Assembly: GCA_024364805.1 (NCBI GenBank)
Contig: CM044502.1
Location: forward strand, 102,109,556 to 102,131,621
Direction: 5' to 3'
Origin: Euprymna scolopes
Lineage: Eukaryota > Mollusca > Cephalopoda > Sepiida > Sepiolidae
Length of the DNA stretch: 22,066 nt
Shown here: piece by piece, positions 10,552 through 20,911 of the stretch
How the letters are laid out: each line of letters begins with the position of its first letter
Position numbering within the stretch: the first letter of the stretch is position 1
The notes under the pieces: model-generated
What the model was told of the DNA's origin: nothing
The model's input: the letters and a program-made list of their open reading frames with translations, nothing else
Databases searched by the model: none
Translations under genes and position numbers: made by a program

Positions 10552-11308
10552 CACTTTGCTCTTATATTTATCCGGCGATCTTGGCAATGGCTTTGGTTTA
10601 TGTGTTCTATTAAAGATCAGGAGTAAAGGTCAGCTTTAGAAACTTGTCTAAACATGATGTTTCCCCAAGACGAGAGCCATTCATAGATATAAAGATGTTT
10701 TGTTATAAAATTTTGTTTCTCTCAATTTTTCATTTTATGTTTTAAGTTAACATTTGCTAGTTTTTTTTTTTTTGAATATTCTATTCTATCAATGTTTCAT
10801 TTATGTCTATTTTTATATGCATGCACGTCCATTTAATGTGCTTCATTTTCTCCCTCGCTGTAACATAACATTTATAAACAATCGTTGGTGTTGTTCGTGG
10901 TAATGTCCAAAGACGCTATCGTCGTCAATAAATAACAAAGGCCAGGGGCCACAACACGAAACTGGCGGCTCCATAGAATGCGTTCAATTGAACTGAAACC
11001 TATTTCAGTGTGAGAAATCCATTTAGGATTTGGACAGAAACCATTTTAGAAGTGGACAAAATAAGGATTTTTACCTTCGTCTCGTCAAATGTAAGTACCA
11101 GGGGTTTGGTCCAAGAAAATTGTGTTGCCCAATTGGATTAGACTATTTTAGAACACAGCGACACAATAGACAAAAGGGATATTATATATTTTTCGAGACG
11201 GATGGAAGTAATCAAATTGTTTAATGTAAGAATTCATTATTGGTATAACTTTCCCCACTCAGAAAAATTAATGTATCCACAAAAAAATAGGCAAACTGAA
11301 ACGATACA
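10552..11308. other. Spacer between the LINE fragments, no gene supported
   Basis: The minus-strand sequence just to the right of LINE fragment 1 does not continue as recognisable polymerase. A 64-codon plus-strand frame (11030-11224) is not recognised and lacks any domain. No RNA gene or inverted repeat was seen. Confidence 0.45.
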
Positions 11309-11329
11309 TCAAAAAATATCCCTTAAAAA

Positions 11330-11462
11330 TGAAATTGATAAAAGTAAACAACTTAATAAAGAAAGATGGTTATTGTAAAGACAGGAGAAAAGAGAGAGAG
11401 AGAGGGGGGGGAAGAAAGAGAGAGAGACAGAGAGAGGGGAAGAAAGAGAGAGAGAGGGGAAG

Positions 11463-11503
<41 letters not shown>

Positions 11504-11960
11504 CACAAGCTTGCAATTCTTGAAAAGCTACGGGAATAGGAAATTTGATTGCAATGAGGTATCAAAACAACGAATTGATGGAGACCACTAGACGAATGAG
11601 TCAAATGAGTTGGAACAAAAGAAGCAGATTAGAATAGATAAGACAATTCTGAAGAACACATTACAATAATATTCATAGAATAGACTGGGACTAGCAACAT
11701 CACGTCTGTGAAAGAGGGTGGAAGGAAGAGAGAATGGGTGCAGATGACATATGACAGCAGTACTTCATATATGGTTTGATAGAAGATTTGTAAAGATACA
11801 GAATAGCTTCAGTGTAAGAAAGTGTTTCGAGAGAACCGACTTTCTGGGAAGCATAAAGAGCAATGGATTTAATATATGAACACAAATAAAAATTTGCTGA
11901 GAAACGAAGAACAAGAAGTTTCAGAGTTGATTTCTCACCAAGAGCAGAATCAACTATATA
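11330..11960 (-). pseudogene. LINE reverse transcriptase, C-terminal fragment 2, split by (CT)n
   Basis: Read on the minus strand from about 11960, the sequence gives SYIKSIALYASQKVGSL, then ILYLYKSSIKPYMKYCCHM (family form: SIAKSASQKVGSL ... ILYLYKSTIRPCMEYCSHIW). Next come RRDVASPSLFYEYYCN, then HQFVVLIPHCNQISYSRSF and SRIASLWNSL. These are tail blocks of a jockey/CR1-like LINE polymerase. About 25-35 residues between the GAP-type block and HRRDVAS are missing. The frame runs from WNSL straight into a (CT)n array (11390-11500 on the plus strand), and a few tail-like codons follow on the other side (near 11330-11389). Because it overlaps the same protein region as fragment 1, it is a separate insertion. 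It is broken by frameshifts and stops. Confidence 0.78.
11390..11500. repeat. (GA)n microsatellite inside the LINE fragment
   Basis: A GA array with GGGG and AAAG interruptions on the plus strand. On the minus strand it begins exactly at the serine-leucine codons that follow LWNS in the LINE frame. Confidence 0.95.
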
Positions 11961-12407
11961 CGTCTATGAGTGACAGCCCCAGGAAGAAAAGGGACACTAC
12001 CCAAGTTACCAAATAGAATAATTTCATTGGAAAATAGATAATTAAATTAGTGTTTTTACTGAATTAAAAAATACACACTAAATTATTTATTATATATATT
12101 TTTTGAAAATAGAAATTATTAATACTCGCAGCTTATTTATTAAAATCCGTTTTAAAAAAATCAAATATAAATGAGTTATACCATCCACCCTGTTAACAAC
12201 TATTTGTGTATCATATACGAACTGAATTACTATTAAAGTATGCAGTTTAGATCAACAGTGTGAATCTGCATTATTTCTTGAGGATTGAAATTAAAGATTA
12301 AAATCATCCATTATATTAAAGGCAACTGTTCGGCTAAAACTTGAAAAGTACACAACAAACACACACAAAATTAGTATTTATTAATTGGCGTAATCTCAGC
12401 TGTATAA
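11961..12407. other. AT-rich spacer, nothing recognised
   Basis: No coding frame, inverted repeat or RNA-like sequence that I can support. Confidence 0.5.
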
Positions 12408-12654
12408 TATCCATCCACCCATAGCCTTCAGCCCCTGGAGAGGCATAGGCCATCTACAACTTTTTATAGATGTTTTTGTAGCGAGGAGTTCTTTTTACAG
12501 GGTGAGGATGCTGGACCCAAACCCAACCTTCCCAGAAGGTACATACAGCGCCTAGCCTTCCCAAATGGCCACCCATCTGATACTGGCCAGACTCAACGTT
12601 GCTTAACTTCGGTGATCTGGCGAGAACCGCTGTGTCAACATGATTGTGCCGCAC
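12408..12654 (-). mobile_element. 5S rRNA-derived SINE-like unit (SINE3 type)
   Basis: On the minus strand, 12654 to 12541 is a full-length, slightly diverged 5S rRNA sequence. Downstream follow about 130 bp that are not 5S: a CATCCTCACCCTGTAAAAAG word, a GGCCTATGCCTCTCCAGGGG word, and an end GGTGGATGGATAT resembling a short tandem-repeat tail. A 5S head joined to an unrelated body and tail is the layout of SINE3-class elements, which use the 5S internal RNA polymerase III promoter. The body boundary and 3' end are estimates. A plain 5S pseudogene inside unrelated sequence is the alternative, and a search for further copies with the same body would separate the two. Confidence 0.7.
12541..12654 (-). 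pseudogene. 5S rRNA-like sequence (head of the SINE-like unit)
   Basis: The minus strand contains CGGTTCTCG, GATCACCGAAGTTAAGCAAC and GATGGGTGGCC in the right order and spacing for 5S rRNA. It starts GTGCGGCACAATCATGTTG, parallel to the usual 5S 5' end, and spans 114 bp against about 120 for 5S. The A-box region of the internal promoter is intact. The C-box region is altered (AGTATCAGATGGGTGGCC for AGTACTTGGATGGGTGACC). It is too diverged to be a working 5S gene. Confidence 0.82.
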
Positions 12655-12660
12655 CTGTAT

Positions 12661-12662
<2 letters not shown>

Positions 12663-12698
<36 letters not shown>
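12663..12698. repeat. Poly-T tract of 36 bases
   Basis: On the minus strand this is a poly-A run lying immediately upstream of the 5S head. It could be the poly-A tail of another retroposon (to its right on the plus strand) into which the 5S unit inserted. Confidence 0.9.
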
Positions 12699-12700
<2 letters not shown>

Positions 12701-13187
12701 TACATTTTCACCCCAAACAAGGCAAATTGCCACTTTGGTGTAGGGGGCTACTATCAGGGGCAACAACTACTGGGGTACTATGTAGGGATTTGGGCAGCAA
12801 GGTGTCGGTTCAAATTCGCCTCTGGACCAAAGTACGGTAGGTTTTCAACAAAAGATGTAACATACAAATTCAATACATCTAATCCTGATAGCCACTATCT
12901 TATAACCACCATTTTTGTCATATTCATTGTCTGCGAGTTGACAGATCGTTTATTCGAAAATACACATCTTGAATAAACGAACATGCTAGACCTAACCAAC
13001 ATGGTCCTTCTCTCTACACGCTGCAATCATTTTAACCTAAACAAACCAACTGTATTCCCCCTTTTTTATTAAAAATAATACTTCGTTTATTATATTAATT
13101 TTTCTTCATAAACAAACAAGCAGGTAAGCATGAACTTGGAGGTTTTACAGAATAGCGAGCGAGCGAGTGAGAGACTATGAAAGCAAA
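12699..13187. other. Spacer; possible tRNA-type B box
   Basis: GGTTCAAATTC near 12808-12818 (plus) fits a polymerase III B-box consensus, and the following text GCCTCTGGACC is SINE-like in style. I cannot place a convincing A box or fold a tRNA, so a SINE is only a possibility. The poly-F and poly-I open frames over the T run are artefacts. Confidence 0.25.
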
Positions 13188-13189
13188 TA

Positions 13190-13208
13190 TACACGGAGAT
13201 AGATAGAT

Positions 13209-13253
<45 letters not shown>

Positions 13254-13463
13254 GAAGGGAGGGGAGCGTCGTCATTATCATTGCTGTGTTTAACTTTTGA
13301 ACTCATATTATTTGGTTAAGTAAGTGTACATGGAGATAGGGAGAGAGAAAGAGAGAAATGAAGAAAGAGAGGGAGAGAGATAGAGAGAGGGAGATATATA
13401 TATAGAGAAAGAGAGGGGCGTCGTTATAGCCTTGCTAAACTATTGTACTTATTTTATTTGGTT
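13190..13463. repeat. Tandem duplication carrying a (GA)n microsatellite
   Basis: Unit 1 (about 13190-13320) and unit 2 (about 13327-13463) share the same order. Each has ACACGGAGATAG or ACATGGAGATAG, then a GA array, then GGGGAGCGTCGTCATTATC or GGGGCGTCGTTATAGCC, then TTGCT, and an ending TTATTTGGTT-like word. The GA arrays (13211-13250 and 13333-13417) differ in length and interruptions. Confidence 0.7.
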
Positions 13464-13804
13464 CTCAAAGTCATTCACACCTGCCGATACGTTTTAAAGG
13501 AGTTATTTTGACGGCTTGTAACGTCCTAAGTTTACCGTGGGCCAGGCGACCAAAATGTTTCCTTTTTCATCACTTCCTTTTCCTCTTAGAGTTACACGTT
13601 TGAACCTGGCTACAGCGAGTTTTTTTTTTTTTTTTTTTTGGCATTCGAAAGCGTACTCGATGCTATTTTCATTTTTCTTCAGGGGGTTGCTTATTTTAAA
13701 AAAATCTTAGGGCTCGCATGGGTAATAACTAATATTAAATGTTTTGTTTTTATTTTTAAATGCAAATAGGTCACAAATCTAAATGACTTGTTTTTGCCTA
13801 ATTT

Positions 13805-13808
<4 letters not shown>
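13464..13808. other. Spacer with a poly-T run, nothing recognised
   Basis: A run of 19-20 T lies at 13620-13639. No gene or structured repeat was found. Confidence 0.5.

Positions 13809-13873
<65 letters not shown>
13809..13873. repeat. (AT)n microsatellite
   Basis: A pure AT dinucleotide array of about 65 bp. Confidence 0.97.
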
Positions 13874-13874
<1 letters not shown>

Positions 13875-14561
13875 CAAAATGTCTGGACAATATTTCTTTC
13901 AAAATTATTAAAAATTCAGTATCTGTTGTCTAAAATTAAAATTTAAAAAGGGTTACATTGTTTCAAATTATAAAAATTACTTCCACTTACGCAGGAAAAA
14001 AATTATGTATATATTCATTGTTTACAATAAATACTTGTTATTATTTAAAGAAAGTTTTGTTTATAGTGTTTCTTTTTTTCTATACCGTTTACATGTTTAC
14101 ATGGTAACGTACAGGTGACTACAGGAATTTAGTTCGTTTTAAGTGATAGCGAGTTCGAGAGTATTTTGTCACCTAAACTCCAGTCTAAATACCATACCTT
14201 AAACCATACTCTGCCCGCCATATTAGCACACACGGGCCAACCGACACTGCAACCACCAAATTTTTTGTTTGTTCATAGTATTGGCACATGGGAATCCTGA
14301 CAGTGATTATTAAAGTTATATTTCGAGCAAATGTTTTGACAACCACACACCCTCTCACAAAATGGGGTGTCTATTCCAAAAGCCGTTCTTAACATAGGGA
14401 TGTTTGGAGCGTCAATTTGGAAAGTGATTCTTAACATGAGGAGGTTGATGGTTGGGCTACTACTACTACTACAACATCACAACCACCACCACCACCACCA
14501 CCACAACAACAACAACAATCGCATTTTCAATATTTACGGGGCGGGGGAGGTACCATCAGGC
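13874..14561. other. Spacer with (CAC)n(CAA)n run
   Basis: A CTA/CAC/CAA trinucleotide cluster lies at about 14458-14518. The 97-codon frame at 14367-14660 crosses this run and the dispersed repeat that follows, so it is not a gene. Confidence 0.5.
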
Positions 14562-14655
14562 ATTGACATCGGCTACATCTGTTGGGAGTCTTGTCTCTGG
14601 GTCTTTTTGTTTGTCATTATGAACAGCATTTTATCGGTATTGCTGGTCCTGCTAG
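14562..14655 (+). repeat. Dispersed repeat, partial relative of the 18.5-kb inverted repeat arm
   Basis: This segment aligns to 18694-18786 on the same strand, both beginning TTGACRTCGGCTACATCT and sharing CTGGGTCTTTTTG and AGCATTTTAT. By eye about 72 of 85 positions match. I could not extend the match convincingly on either side. Confidence 0.75.
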
Positions 14656-14926
14656 TCTAAAATAAAATAAAGGTCAAGTGGGCATTTAATGTTATCTAGA
14701 CGTACATGCATTTTTTAATGCTTTCATGTAAAAAGAAGTACCTCCAGTTATGTATATGTCCAGAGAGAGGAGTGGACTTAGTTAAGAAGAACGAGGGGTG
14801 GTGATGAGAAGGAGGAAACGGGGAAGCGGAAAGAGAGAGAAGTTATGTTACACTTTTGCCAAAGGCATTGGCGGGTAGTCCTGTTAGGCTTTAATAAAAG
14901 GTAAAAATTTAGGAGAAATTGTGATG
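14656..14926. other. Spacer, nothing recognised
   Basis: Purine-rich in its second half. No gene, tail or inverted repeat supported. Confidence 0.45.
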
Positions 14927-14928
14927 TA

Positions 14929-16223
14929 CGAGAGGCGTGCAAGAAGTAATGTCCCTGCCCCACTTCCCATAGAAGTAGAGCAACGAAACTTGGCACAGTT
15001 ATTAGTCTTTCTCTACATAGGAACCTTCCAGAATTATGCATTTCTCCCATCGTTTGATGAAGCTCTAGAGACCGTTTTTGTAGAACACCCCAGGTTGGTC
15101 CTCCAACCACGACGTGACTTCAGAAATCAAGGCTGCATCATCTGAGAAACGCTTTCCTTTCAAAAACAACTTCATGGCTGGGAAAAGGTGAAAGTCACAG
15201 GGTGCAAGATCAGGAGAGTAGGGAGAATGGGGACGGATTTCATAACCACACGCTCATGCTTTTGATCTGGCGACATGCAAGTTATGGACCGGAGCGTTGT
15301 CCTGCAGGAGGAGGGTATCTTTGCTGATCTTGCCCCGCCTCTTGATTTTGATAGCTTCACTTAATTTCCCCAAAAGTGAAGCACAATAGGCTCCTGTAAT
15401 TGTGGTACCCTTTGCCAGGAAATCTGTCATCACTACTCCGTCCTGGTCCCAGAAGACCGTGAGCAGGACCTTGCAAGCGGAGATCTGCACCCTTGCCTTC
15501 TTTGGAGGTGGTGAGTCCAAGTGCTTCCACTGCATTGACTGGGCTTTGGTCTCTGGATCATAGTGATGGACTCAGGTTTCATCCTGTGTAATCAGTCTTT
15601 TGAAAAACTTTCACTCATCTTCTTGGCACATCTCCAAATTCATCCTCGAGCACTCGACACGTTCTCGCTTCTGGAATAGTGTGAGCAACCTGATATCCAT
15701 CTGGCAGACACCTTATGCATATGCAAATGGTCATAGATGATAGTTTCCACAGACCCTGTACTAATCTTGACATCTTGCGCTATTTGGCGAATAGTAATGC
15801 GCCGATCTTCCAAAATGACAGCCTCAACTTGACGGATTGATGCCTCATCAATGGCAGAAGGGAGGGGGGCGACCAGGTCTGGGAGTTTTTTTTCCACAGA
15901 CTTCCGGCCATGTTTGAATTCATGATGCCAGCGTTTTACAAGGTTATATGATGGGGCATTATCATCATAAGTTTCTTTCATTTCATCAAAAGTCTCCTGT
16001 GGTGTGCATCCTTTCAAATACAAAAACCGGATCACTGCTCGACATTCAACAGACTCCATTTCACAGCTGACTCAGTTCAAACACCTGTAAAACAGAAACC
16101 ACGATTAGTTCAGAGCTGTAATTTGCCACATAACCCGTAGATATAAATCATTGTAAATGAAAATTTCAGCTAGATCAGACAATTGGAAGTGGGTCAGGGG
16201 CATTACTTATTGCACGCCCCTCG
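14929..16223 (-). mobile_element. mariner-like DNA transposon, copy 2
   Basis: It is 1,295 bp, the same length as copy 1, in the same orientation and about 90-95% similar by eye. The right terminal repeat is identical over its outer part to that of copy 1, and the left begins CGAGAGGCGTGCAAGAAG. TA flanks lie at 14927-14928 and 16224-16225. The bases beyond the TA sites differ from those around copy 1. Confidence 0.95.
15002..16059 (-). pseudogene. Mariner transposase pseudogene (D,D34D), copy 2
   Basis: The frame begins with an intact ATG (MESVECRAVIRFLYLKGCTP) and contains the DNA-binding parts RWHHEFKHGRKSVE and DRRITIRQIAQDVKISTGSV. It keeps the second catalytic block LLLQDNAPVH and a third block SPDLAPCDFHLF. 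The first block reads QDET followed by a TGA stop (15572-15574) in place of the Trp of DETW. A one-base deletion near 15690-15696 shifts the frame after KVSARWI, and another in-frame TGA lies at 15254-15256. The TGA at 15611-15613 and TAG at 15065-15067 correspond exactly to stops in copy 1. About 352 codons long in all. It cannot make transposase, though its ends could still be substrates for a related enzyme. Confidence 0.93.
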
Positions 16224-16324
16224 TAGATAGTGATGTAGTTTCAGTTGAAAACCCATGATCTCCATTATAATAGAATGTTCTCTTTATACAGTTACTGATA
16301 CGAATCGCAGTCGGAGGAGGGGGG

Positions 16325-16329
<5 letters not shown>

Positions 16330-16402
<73 letters not shown>
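16330..16402. repeat. (TG)n microsatellite
   Basis: A pure TG array followed by a short GA run. The THTHTH frame over it on the minus strand is not a gene. Confidence 0.97.
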
Positions 16403-16415
<13 letters not shown>

Positions 16416-18151
16416 ATGAGTGTAAAATATTCGGTAGATGAATTAACGAGTAAAAAATGAGTACGAACAAGCAAAAAAAATGATCAACTATGGCCAAAAA
16501 TCAAAAGCTTGGGAACAAAAAGAGGGATTAGGAAAGAGGAAGTGACGTCATAGAAAAAAAGCAGAAATCGGACCAATTGTAATTGCCTCAGTCTCTAAAA
16601 ATGGGCCGAGAATGAAACACGTATTAAGATGAGCTAGTGATCACGTCACTTTAGATAAAAGCTTCCTGTTTATCACCCCCCCCCGTATATATCTATCATT
16701 CAGTTCATGGTAGGATATCGGCTATGATATAACAAGTAACGGGACGGTTGGTCAACACTATTTTAGTTAACCATCTACTCAATAAACAACTATTGTCCGC
16801 TCATGTTTTTTTTTTTTCAAATTATTTTGTCCGCCTTTAAAAGAAAGATTTGATTTCAGTGTTCCACCAGCACAAACGCTGACAGAAACGAATCTCGTGC
16901 TACAAGCTGGCTGAGGTTCAGAAAGGAGAAAAACGAACAAGAAATGATTTGCTGTGTAAATTGACTAAGCCGAACATCGATACGCTCGATTAGTTATGAA
17001 ATATAATTAAGGACAGAATGATTATGTCGCATGGGGTTATTCCGTACAACTCATGCTACGAGTAAAGGGAAGTTCTTTTTATTTTATCTTATATTTTTTT
17101 ACACATACAAAAGAATCAGGATTGTTCTGCGAAAAACGTTCACTAATTAATTTGAGACACCTGGAAGTACCTGGAATGTTCTGTAGTTATTTTTAGACTA
17201 AACACATATCGAGCAGCGAAATGATCTGTTATGCAAACCCGGTTTTTCGTTTTTATGGCGGTTTTAAAGCGATGACTAGTGAATAACACAACATGTCACT
17301 AAACATCTTCCAACATGTTCTTCTCCATTAAGTCACCAAGTGTGACTATGCAATTCCTACAGCTAGGTACCTAGAAAGCCGAGCTATTAAATCTGACATG
17401 GTTGTCGCACACTGGTAAGCTCCCTTTTGGGGATCTGGGGCTGCCGAATGAATAAACCTTGTACCAGATGTGTCCTGTCCTTATGGGGTGATACGCAGAG
17501 ACAGGTAGGCGTAGATATTTCAAAACGTCAGCGCATATAAACTGAAGATCAGATCAACGCGCGACGGCTGCCGATTCGAAATTATTTCTCTAATCGAATA
17601 CGGTCCTAGATACGACCTTAAGCTATATCCGATGGTGAGGCCCCAGCTTGCGGACTTTGGGGAGTGTAGAGCCACCCCTTAATTGCCATTGCTCCCAGGT
17701 CCACTTTGACCCGGAGTGGTAGTACCTGTTAAGGTCCCAACTATGAGTAAAATGGATACCGACTTGAAAAAAAAAAAAAAAACCCAAATATATTCTATTA
17801 AAAATTTTTTCTTCAAAAATCACTGGATTCGGCATTAAATAACCTGAAAAGGGTTGATATGCCGTAAAACAAAAAGAACAACAAACCAACCTAACCGATT
17901 ATAGAAGGGACAAAGGTCAAACATGGTTGCTGTTATCAGAAATTGTTAACAATTACAATATTTCAGTGTTTTTGTTTTTTTAAATGCATCTCTCCCCCCC
18001 CCCCCCCAAAGAGAGAAAAATTGTATTGAAGAGTTTCGCTGCGAACGCCGTGGAAGACAGCCGCTTAGCAATTTGGGCCGTGATCGATAATGGGTCTCGA
18101 ATTTAAAATTCTCCTTAAATATTCGAAATAAAATAATTCTATTTTTTTTTT
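16403..18151. other. Intergenic sequence without a supported gene
   Basis: No believable coding exon was found. Features noted are a full palindromic CRE-type word TGACGTCA at about 16542-16549 (chance occurrence is likely), C runs at about 16675-16684 and 17995-18007, and a run of about 16 A near 17767-17782. The latter follows moderately GC-rich sequence (17400-17760) and could be the tail of an unrecognised plus-strand retroposon. The 88-codon minus-strand frame at 17623-17889 crosses that A run and has no recognisable domain. Confidence 0.4.
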
Positions 18152-18953
<802 letters not shown>

Positions 18954-19289
18954 TTATTTTTCACATTTACTGAGCATTTTAAATTCGGTGCCCATTCTAG
19001 ACCGTCGACTGCGATCAGGGCCCAAACAGCTATACGTCTCAACTTCAAAAGCCACCACCTCAAAAACTGTTTGAAATCCACACCCTACTCCCTGGTACAC
19101 AGAATCTGACAAATACCTCCAATCTTCCAATCGGACAATTACTTCTACTTACTTACACAGGAGAAAAATTTCATAACAAAAATTCACCCCCGAATTGAAC
19201 AGAACTTAATATCAACACACAAGCGAAATGCAAAATACCTACACACATAAATATGTATGCATACACCTCTACGCATAAATCCGAAACAC
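18954..19289. other. Spacer, possibly decayed LINE sequence
   Basis: No open frame with a recognisable domain. It lies just upstream of a LINE-like C-terminal scrap on the plus strand and may be more of the same element. Confidence 0.35.
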
Positions 19290-19442
19290 ATTAAAACACA
19301 CAGGCACGGAAGGCTTATGAAGAAGAACCTGAAGTCCTACCTAACTAATATTCCTGGTGAACCAAGTGCAAAAGAGATCCAGACAATTGCACTTAAGGGA
19401 ACAACAAGGATACTAAAAAGAGCTCTCGGTTGGTTTCAATAA
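19290..19442 (+). pseudogene. Probable LINE polymerase C-terminal scrap
   Basis: The frame reads LMKKNLKSYLTNIPGEPSAK, then EIQTIALKGTTRILKRAL, and stops at 19440-19442. The pattern 'K-L--YL--IPG-P---EIQKIAL-GTAHILRK-L' is one I recall from the extreme C-terminus of non-LTR retrotransposon polymerases in cnidarians and molluscs. About 65 bases further on is an A-rich tract (19508-19560) that could be the element's tail. Only this short block is recognisable, and the clade is not determined. An alternative is a chance resemblance. Confidence 0.42.
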
Positions 19443-19507
19443 AAAGCAGGGCAATGTTGGTAGCTGGTTTGGCTGCCCCATACCCAGCGTTACAAACTTC
19501 AAAGGAA

Positions 19508-19560
19508 GAAAATAAAAAAAAAATAAAAAAAAAATTTTTTTTTTTTGAATAATAAAAAAA
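19508..19560. repeat. Poly-A/poly-T low-complexity tract
   Basis: A-rich runs separated by single T bases, a block of about 12 T, then A-rich again. The A and T blocks could pair. It may be a retroposon tail in part. Confidence 0.8.
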
Positions 19561-20859
19561 AACTCCACAAACACAGACACAAATTTTCTCTCATCACTAA
19601 TGTAACACATTGAACAACATCAGCCTTACTTTACTATGGAACCAACAAGACTAAGAAATATTTAGGATCACAATCTGTTCGTAAGCTACACTTCAGTTCT
19701 TTCCTCGGTCAGTGGGGGGAGAGATCCTTCATGGCTGAGACAATTTTTATTCTTGTGCCTATCCAGAATACCCCCTTTTCGGAACTGAATTTTCCTCACA
19801 TAAAAACCGACTCTACATCTAACTGCCCTCGTGGGGAGACAAATAAATAGGAACTCTAAGAAATACGTTATCTTTATTCATGAATATCGCTCCTTTTTAT
19901 CAACAAATGTTTTTCCCCAGTAAATGCTTTTAATCAACGCCGTATAATACGAATAAAATTAGTAAGGTGCCCTGGATTGTTATTGGTTTATGCACCTACA
20001 TAGATATAGAAGCGGTGACCGGGAATAGTCCAAGAAATTCTAACTCGAACATCACAAGGAAATAACAGTATCCGGAATGTTATAATTAGTCATATAATTG
20101 GTTATTTACTTATAATTATCCAATTATAAATATTCCAACAGATTAAAACAAACATCGCAATAGAAAGAAATTAATATCTAAAAAATCAAAATTAAATGAA
20201 AAGAACAAGTAGTTAATAAAACATGTTAAAAACACTTTGAAACAGAGTTAAAAACAGATTTAATTTTAAAAAGAAGCACAAAATAAGTGGATAGTCCTTA
20301 ATCCGCGGAGTTTCGAAGAAATACTTTCCTTCTCACCAGAGGGTAGGATTTAGCAAAATGCGGGATCGAATTTTGCTTTCAAAAGTATTCAATGAAACTA
20401 CAAGTAAGTCATAGATCTTACTTGGTAATAAATAGTGAAGTAGAGGGAATAGGGTGAAGAAAAAGGTGATTTCACGTGAATGAATAGGGTAAAATATCCA
20501 ATAATGGTAAAATCCAAAAAAGTTAGTTAAATTTCCATTTCCACAAGTAAAATCCAAGGGAATCGCGTAATTGGAAGATGGTCCAAAGTAATCCAAAAGG
20601 CAGAAATCCATGGAATAATTCACAAATGGATACAAGGAAAAGGGAATGAGTTACCGTTACCCTATTTGGCTGCTACTAAGATGGGTATACTTTTATATTG
20701 TAAAAGTTGGCATTATCATATTTTACCAAAACCTATTTAAAAAAAAAATCATAACAAATAATAAAAATCATTGAAGGATATATTCCTTATAATATAGTCT
20801 AAATTATTACTTATAATAAGCTCAATGAAACTGTATTCTTACCTTCAGAGCATCTATTC
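19561..20859. other. Intergenic sequence; AAATCCA-word cluster at 20488-20610
   Basis: No gene is supported. The 100-codon minus-strand frame at 20333-20635 has odd, aromatic-rich composition and overlaps a cluster in which TAAAATCCAA-like words recur about five times at irregular spacing, so I read it as repeat-derived. Confidence 0.4.
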
Positions 20860-20911
20860 TGTTGAGTTTCATTCCAATATCAATATGTAGTTATTGGAAT
20901 GAAACTCATCA
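20860..20911. repeat. 20-bp inverted repeat with 12-base loop
   Basis: The left arm at 20860-20879 contains GAGTTTCATTCCAATA and the right arm at 20892-20911 is its reverse complement, with one mismatch over 20 pairs. It would make a strong hairpin. It is not followed by a recognisable tail or gene. Confidence 0.85.

Noticed and set aside
12795-12840. B-box-like word suggesting a tRNA or tRNA-derived SINE
   Set aside because: No matching A box and no cloverleaf could be found by eye. It is kept only as a note in the spacer entry.
13670-13700. Second hammerhead-like core on the minus strand (CTGAAGA followed by GAAA)
   Set aside because: No stem II can form between the two boxes and no cleavage triplet or stem III fits.
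16542-16549. Palindromic TGACGTCA as a CRE regulatory site
   Set aside because: A single 8-base word far from any supported gene has little meaning.
20333-20635. 100-codon minus-strand frame, the longest outside identified repeats
   Set aside because: It has aromatic-rich composition, overlaps a cluster of recurring AAATCCA words, contains no recognisable domain and shows no splice context.
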